This document shows, one piece after another, positions 40,185 through 44,453 of a stretch of 44,453 nt of DNA. The notes beneath the pieces are model-generated. The model made no database searches. It worked only from the letters and a program-made list of their open reading frames with translations, and was not told where the DNA came from. The first letter of the stretch is position 1; each line of letters begins with the position of its first letter. Where the stretch lies: the NCBI GenBank assembly GCA_016192525.1, contig JACPTZ010000019.1, positions 10,121 to 54,573 of the forward strand, given 5' to 3'. Source of the DNA: Planctomycetota bacterium. Lineage in GTDB: Bacteria > Planctomycetota > MHYJ01 > JACPTZ01. The translations under genes and the position numbers were made by a program.

Positions 40185-40805
40185 ATGACCCGCCGTCTTT
40201 CACTTGCCGAATCATGCGCTCTCAAGCGAGAGAAGATCCACACCGCGGATCTCACCGATGGCGCTCCTCTGGCCAATGCGCCGGCGGATCGCTCCCTCCT
40301 CTACACCCGGCCTGAACTCGCCTTCCTGCTCAAGCCTCTCATGGGGCTCGACGCGCCCCGGGACGATAGCAACCGAATCCTCGAAGTCAGACCGAAGGGG
40401 CACTGGTTTGAGTTCGAGACGGCAAGGAAACTCGGATACCACTATCCTCCCGGAGCCGGGTTGTTTCCGGATTTGCGGCATCAGCTTCTTGAGGTGAAGC
40501 ACCACACCGGGAAATCCACGACCATAGACTTCGGGCATCATCACCCCGGGTCCAAGCAGGTGTTGGAAGTCCGCTGGAACAGCATTGTTAGAGCGCGTGT
40601 GTGCGACATCCGGTATCTCATTGCCTTGGCCCCTCCACCGGCATTCAAGGTGACGGTAATGGTGCTCGCTACCGGGGCCGAGATCAACTCGATCTTCGGG
40701 GTCTCCCCGACCAAGACCATCAAGTATCCGCTCGGCATCTCCAACAAGTGGAGGGCGGAGCACGCAGGGCAGATTCTCGTTTCCGGAAGACCGTTCAACG
40801 CGTAG
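40185..40805 (+). CDS. Restriction endonuclease, PD-(D/E)XK fold (R-M locus 2)
   Basis: A 206-residue protein with Pro95-Asp96 (GLFPDLRHQ) and Glu103-Val-Lys105 (LLEVKHHTGKSTTIDFG), a textbook PD-x6-E-x-K site. His-rich surroundings (DFGHHHPGSKQVLEVRW) may help bind metal or DNA. It starts 11 bases after the gamma-class methyltransferase, so it most likely cuts the sites that enzyme protects. The short length fits a type IIP nuclease. The specificity is unknown. The cluster is GC-poorer than gyrA. Confidence 0.75.
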   Translation: MTRRLSLAESCALKREKIHTADLTDGAPLANAPADRSLLYTRPELAFLLKPLMGLDAPRDDSNRILEVRPKGHWFEFETARKLGYHYPPGAGLFPDLRHQLLEVKHHTGKSTTIDFGHHHPGSKQVLEVRWNSIVRARVCDIRYLIALAPPPAFKVTVMVLATGAEINSIFGVSPTKTIKYPLGISNKWRAEHAGQILVSGRPFNA

Positions 40806-40838
40806 GGAATCACGCTTGGCGAAAGCAAAGCCTCGGCA

Positions 40839-42188
40839 ATGTCCGCTCCCCACCCTCCGATCCTCCAGGTCATCACCCGCCTCATCCGGGGCGGGGCGCA
40901 GACGCTCGTCCTCGAGATCGCCTCGCACCTCGTCCGTCGCGGATGGCCCTGCGAAATCGCCACCGGTCCCGAGACCGGCGCCGAGGGTTCGCTCCACGAA
41001 GAGGCCCGCGCCCGCGGGCTCAAGGTTCACGTCCTCCCCGACCTCGTCCGCCGCGAGCATCTGTGGCATGATCCCCGCGCCGTCCTCGCCCTCTACCGCC
41101 TCATCCGGTGCGGCCGGTTTCGCGTCGTTCACACCCACACCTCGAAGGCCGGATTCGTCGGACGCCTCGCGGCCCGCCTCGCCGGCGTGCCCGCGATCGT
41201 CCATTCGTCGCACGGGCACATTTTCGAGTCCGGCGCGAAAATTCCCGGCGTCTCGGGCCGGCGCGTTGCGATGAGCGTCTTCTATCGGCTCGAGCGCGTC
41301 GGTTCGCTCCTCGGCCACCGACTCCTCACGCTCACCGATCGCGAGCGGTACGACCTCCTGAAGCTCCGGATCGCCCGGCCGGAGCGGACCGTGTCGTTTC
41401 CGAATGCGATCGATGTCGGACGCTTCACCGCGGCGCAGGGGAGGTCGGCGTCGGTCCGGTCGGAGCTTGGAATCGCTCCGGACACCTTCGTGTGCGGGAT
41501 TGTGGGGCGCCTCGCCGGCGAAAAGGGGCACGCGACGCTGCTCCGCGCCTTCGCCCGGGTGCGGACCACGCGGCCCGACGCGATCTGCCTCATTGTCGGC
41601 GACGGACCGGAGCGGCCGGCGCTGGAGGCGCTCTGCACGGAACTTGGGCTGGGGGCGTCATCCCCCCCGGCACGGGCGGGCGAGCCGCCCGTGCCACCCG
41701 GGACCCCGCCCATGCCATCCGGGGCGCCGCCCGTGCCATCCGGGGCGCCGCCCGTGCCGTCCGATGCGACGGGGTGGCACGGGCCGCTCGCTGTCCGTGC
41801 CTCCCGCGGCGAGGCCGTCCGCTTTCTCGGCCTCCGCGACGACATCCCGGCGCTCCTCGGGGCGATGGACCTTTTCGTCCTCTCGTCCACCTACGAGGGC
41901 TTTGGCCTGGTGATCCTCGAGGCGATGGCCGCCCGCCGGCCGGTCGTGGCGACGCGCGTCGGCGGCGTGCCTGAACTCGTCCGGGATGGAGTCACGGGGC
42001 TCCTCGTTCCCCCGGACGATCCGGCCGCGATGGCCGCCGCGATCGAGTCGCTCGCCGCCGACCCCGAGCGCCGCTTCGCGCTCGCGGCGGCGGGTCACGC
42101 GTACGTCGTGGCGCACCACGATCTGCCGGTGATGATCGATCGGATGGAGGGGATGTACAGGGATCTGCTGGGGGTCCGTGGCACTTAA
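40839..42188 (+). CDS. GT-B glycosyltransferase (family 4-like) with a Pro-rich insertion
   Basis: A 449-residue protein. The N-terminal half has LQVITRLIRGGAQTLVLEIA and VVHTHTSKAGFVGRLAARLAGVP. The C-terminal half has the donor-binding Rossmann fold with GIVGRLAGEKGHATLLRAFA, LIVGDGPERPAL, SSTYEGFGLVILEAMAARRP and GVPELVRDGVTGLLVPPDD. The pattern EGFGLVILEAMA carries the E-x7-E of retaining GT4 enzymes. The likely product is a polysaccharide or glycolipid sugar linkage. Residues about 277-323, between LGLG and VRFLGLRDDI, are a Gly/Ala/Pro stretch absent from the family and encoded by inserted palindromic repeats. The start ATG 40839 has no strong ribosome-binding site. Confidence 0.9.
   Translation: MSAPHPPILQVITRLIRGGAQTLVLEIASHLVRRGWPCEIATGPETGAEGSLHEEARARGLKVHVLPDLVRREHLWHDPRAVLALYRLIRCGRFRVVHTHTSKAGFVGRLAARLAGVPAIVHSSHGHIFESGAKIPGVSGRRVAMSVFYRLERVGSLLGHRLLTLTDRERYDLLKLRIARPERTVSFPNAIDVGRFTAAQGRSASVRSELGIAPDTFVCGIVGRLAGEKGHATLLRAFARVRTTRPDAICLIVGDGPERPALEALCTELGLGASSPPARAGEPPVPPGTPPMPSGAPPVPSGAPPVPSDATGWHGPLAVRASRGEAVRFLGLRDDIPALLGAMDLFVLSSTYEGFGLVILEAMAARRPVVATRVGGVPELVRDGVTGLLVPPDDPAAMAAAIESLAADPERRFALAAAGHAYVVAHHDLPVMIDRMEGMYRDLLGVRGT
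41669..41800. repeat. Palindromic GGCACGGGCGG repeats inserted in frame
   Basis: A perfect 11-bp hairpin (41669-41679 with 41685-41695, loop GCGAG) is followed by three tandem 21-base units (41700-41720, 41721-41741, 41742-41762) and a second GGCACGG...CCGTGCC palindrome (41775-41800). It lies inside the glycosyltransferase gene without breaking the frame. The same palindrome type appears, degraded, near 8893-8945. Confidence 0.8.
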
Positions 42189-42218
42189 ACCCACCCTTGA
42201 CATGCCGCTCCGACAGAC

Positions 42219-42434
42219 GTACGAGGTTACCGTCCCATCCCATTGTCATCCTGAGCCTCGGCCGCAGGCCGAGGCGAAGGATCACCAGCGTGTGCGGTTT
42301 TGCAGACTCCGACGCTGGTGATCCTTCGCCCAGCCGGCCAAACGCCCGTCCGCCATCTCCGCCACACGGATGGCGGACAGGCGTGTGGCGGAGCGGCCGG
42401 CTGAGCTCAGGATGACAATGGGGTAACCTCGTAC
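42219..42434. mobile_element. MITE-like element, copy 2 (inverted relative to copy 1)
   Basis: A 216-bp element with perfect 12-bp terminal inverted repeats (gtacgaggttac at 42219-42230, gtaacctcgtac at 42423-42434) and an 8-bp direct duplication cgacagac on both sides (42211-42218, 42435-42442). Its reverse complement matches copy 1 at 1946-2158 along the whole length, with few differences. No coding capacity. It sits 31 bases after the glycosyltransferase stop. Confidence 0.92.
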
Positions 42435-42459
42435 CGACAGACTAATAGGCGCTCTAATG

Positions 42460-42588
42460 CTACAACGCTACTTGAGAGCCCGATAGAATGTTGTAACTCG
42501 CAGCCGCCCTTGTCATTCCGAGCGTCGCCCCGCAGCACGTGCTCCGGGGGCGGCTCCTCGGGATGACAATCTCAAACGAGCGTTGTAG
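42460..42588. repeat. Second palindromic element beside MITE copy 2
   Basis: It starts with ctacaacgct (42460-42469) and ends with agcgttgtag (42579-42588), 10-bp perfect inverted termini, with ttgaga/tctcaa just inside. The core contains tgtcattccgagc mirrored by a ctcgggatgaca. I see no clear target duplication. It shares the gtcatnccgag theme with the MITE-like element and with the remnant at 18605-18668. It ends 34 bases before the kinase gene, so it lies in that gene's promoter region. Confidence 0.75.
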
Positions 42589-42621
42589 GACTAGACTGGC
42601 GTCCGTCGGAAGGAGGGTGCC

Positions 42622-44453
42622 GTGACGACTCCCGCGCGCCGAGAGACCCCGCTCCTGCACTGTCCGCGATGCCGGCGTTCCCTGGAGGTCGCGGCCTCGA
42701 AGCCGGGGCACACCCCCGTCTGCCCGACCTGCCACGGTCCGCTCGCCCCGCTTCCCCCGTCGGCTTATGCCCCCACGATCCAAGCCGCGTCCCCGGTGGC
42801 GAGATCCGCCGTCGATCCCGCGCCCGCCAGGCAGTCCGCTCCGGTCCTGGCCGATCCAGAAGGCGAACCGTTCGGTCGATACCGTCTCCTCGGCGAAATC
42901 GGCCGCGGCGGGATGGGCGCGGTCTACAAGGCGTGGGACACGCAACTCCGCCGTGTCGTGGCGCTCAAGCTGCTCCTCTCCCAGGAATTCGCGGGGGAGG
43001 CCGAGGTCGAGCGGTTCCTCCGCGAAGCGAGGGCGGCGGCCCGGCTCCATCATCCGAACATTGTCCAGGTCCACGACTCCGGAGTGCAGGACGGGCGACG
43101 CTACTTCACCATGGACCTCATCGAGGGGAAGGGCCTCGATGCGGTCAAGTCCACCCTCTCGCCGCGACGGTTCCTCGAGGTGCTGCGTGAGGTCGCGCTC
43201 GCCCTCCACGCCGCCCATCAGACCGGAATCGTCCACCGCGACGTCAAGCCCGCCAACGTCCTCATCGACCCCGAAGGTCGTCCGTTCGTCACCGACTTCG
43301 GGCTGGCGAAGGAGATCAAGGAGCGCAGCGGGCCGAAGGTGACCGTCTCCGGAGCCCTGCTCGGTACACCGCAGTACATGTCCCCGGAGCAGGCGCAGGG
43401 ACAGATGAGGCGGATCGGCCCGAGGAGCGACGTCTGGAGCCTCGGGATCATCCTGTACGAGCATCTCACCGGCCGGCTGCCGTTCGAGGGCGCGAGTCTG
43501 GTCGATCTCCTCGGCGCCATCGCCCATGACGATCCCGGCCGGCCGACGCTGGTGGCCGCCCAGCGCCGCCTGCCCCGACAGGTCCATTCCGACCTGGAGA
43601 CCATCTGCCTGAAGTGCCTGGAGAAGGACCCGGCCCGCCGGTACCCCGCCGCGGCGGACTTCGCGGAGGACCTGCGTCGATTCCTCGACGGGGAGCCGAT
43701 CGCGGCGCGGCGCTCCACTATTCTCGAACACGGGATCCGTTGGGTGCGACGGCGTCCCGAGGTGACCGGCTGCGCGGTCGCGGGCGTGCTCACGCTTGTC
43801 GCCTTCTTCGCGATAGCGATCCGTCAGCGGGTGATGCAGGCGGAACTGGAAGACTTGCGGGGTCGTCTCGTCCGCGCGACCGATCCGCGCGAGCAGCAGG
43901 AACTGGAACGCCAGATCGCCGAGCGGCTGGGGGCACCGGCGGTGGCGCCTCCGAAGGTCCAAGAGGCTCCACCGCCCGCGCCTTCGATGGCCGCACCGGT
44001 CCCTCCCTCTGAGGCCCCGCCGAAGGCCTCACCCTCCCATTGGCCCGGAGTCAAGTCCCGCGCCCTCGAACTCGCCGCGAAGGGCCGGTACGCCGAGGCG
44101 CTCAAGTCGATCGGTGAATTCTCCACCGATTCCCCCGAAGAACGCTTCCAAATCGTGCAGGCCGCCGAGGAGGTGCGCGCCCTGGCCCGGTCGGCGTTCG
44201 AGCGTACGGATGCCGAGGCCCGCCGACAGGAGGCGGACGGCGAGTTCGCGCGGGCCCGGGAGTCGCTCAAGCCGTTTCTCACGTGCGGAATCCCGGCGAT
44301 CGTGGAGCCGGCCCGTGCCCGAATGGTCGAGATCGATGCGGCGGCCGAAGCCGCGGCCAAGAAGGCGGCCACCGCTGGGAGCCCCGCCGGGAGTCCGGCG
44401 ACGGACCTGGAGCACGCCGCGGCCCTGAAGATCTTCGAAGACGTGAGGGACGA
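42622..44453 (+). CDS. Zinc-ribbon Ser/Thr protein kinase (runs off the right edge)
   Basis: It starts at GTG 42622 with AGGAGG at 42611-42616 and is open to the window end (610 codons). A CPRC...CPTC zinc ribbon (Cys14, 17, 34, 37) precedes a Hanks-type kinase: GEIGRGGMGAVYKA glycine loop, Lys116 (VVALKLL), IVHRDVKPANVLI with Asp207, TDFGLAKE with Asp225, and GTPQYMSPEQ. A helix near residues 374-395 anchors it, and an Ala/Pro-rich region and helical repeats follow outside. This zinc ribbon-kinase-helix layout is frequent in planctomycete-like genomes. No ligand-binding domain can be named in the visible part. Confidence 0.93.
   Translation, partial: MTTPARRETPLLHCPRCRRSLEVAASKPGHTPVCPTCHGPLAPLPPSAYAPTIQAASPVARSAVDPAPARQSAPVLADPEGEPFGRYRLLGEIGRGGMGAVYKAWDTQLRRVVALKLLLSQEFAGEAEVERFLREARAAARLHHPNIVQVHDSGVQDGRRYFTMDLIEGKGLDAVKSTLSPRRFLEVLREVALALHAAHQTGIVHRDVKPANVLIDPEGRPFVTDFGLAKEIKERSGPKVTVSGALLGTPQYMSPEQAQGQMRRIGPRSDVWSLGIILYEHLTGRLPFEGASLVDLLGAIAHDDPGRPTLVAAQRRLPRQVHSDLETICLKCLEKDPARRYPAAADFAEDLRRFLDGEPIAARRSTILEHGIRWVRRRPEVTGCAVAGVLTLVAFFAIAIRQRVMQAELEDLRGRLVRATDPREQQELERQIAERLGAPAVAPPKVQEAPPPAPSMAAPVPPSEAPPKASPSHWPGVKSRALELAAKGRYAEALKSIGEFSTDSPEERFQIVQAAEEVRALARSAFERTDAEARRQEADGEFARARESLKPFLTCGIPAIVEPARARMVEIDAAAEAAAKKAATAGSPAGSPATDLEHAAALKIFEDVRD

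Overview
The window is high-GC bacterial chromosome with tightly packed genes on both strands. I see no rRNA, tRNA or CRISPR array. The style points to Planctomycetota or another PVC-like or environmental lineage: a GyrA carrying Gln83 and Pro87, an aa3/caa3-type oxidase cluster led by a cupredoxin lipoprotein, HEAT-repeat lipoproteins, a zinc-ribbon Ser/Thr kinase and large LamG and PKD secreted proteins. This assignment is an inference from gene style and was not tested.

Region 1 (1-9.3 kb) is a terminal oxidase locus. A heme A synthase end and a SCO-DUF420 fusion run on the plus strand. They converge on a minus-strand operon: cupredoxin lipoprotein, coxB, coxA, coxC, coxD, a 68-residue membrane protein, a small CxxC-type membrane protein interrupted by one in-frame TGA, and ctaB. 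The whole set covers copper delivery, heme O/A synthesis and the oxidase subunits. A good sigma70-type promoter (8772-8800) precedes the operon.

Region 2 (9.3-20.9 kb, plus strand) holds a giant GspK-like protein with a LamG domain, two HEAT-repeat exported proteins, and a FixH-like protein followed by a CcoG/NapH-type iron-sulfur membrane protein with three N-terminal YHS/TRASH-like domains.

Region 3 (20.9-30.4 kb) is mixed. It has two tandem paralogous small membrane proteins of unknown family, a DsrE-like protein, an apparently N-terminally truncated class III nucleotide cyclase, endonuclease III, a secreted HExxH/PPC/PKD protein with a C-terminal sorting-like tail, a multi-pass membrane protein and a lone ABC-type substrate-binding lipoprotein.

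Region 4 (30.4-40.8 kb) puts two restriction-modification loci around housekeeping genes. The first is a PD-(D/E)XK nuclease convergent with a beta-class methyltransferase. Next come a copied lexA 3' end, a retropepsin-like gene, lexA, a PQQ-repeat protein and gyrA. The second locus is a frameshifted GIY-YIG gene coupled to a gamma-class adenine methyltransferase and a PD-(D/E)XK nuclease.

Region 5 (40.8-44.5 kb) has a glycosyltransferase carrying an in-frame palindromic repeat insertion, a cluster of palindromic elements, and the start of a Ser/Thr kinase that runs off the window.

The most distinctive signals are a MITE-like element present twice about 40 kb apart, inverted, with 12-bp terminal inverted repeats and a different 8-bp target duplication at each copy; the candidate selenoprotein in the oxidase operon; the duplicated lexA tail flanking an aspartic protease gene; and several other dispersed repeat families, mostly in intergenic DNA.
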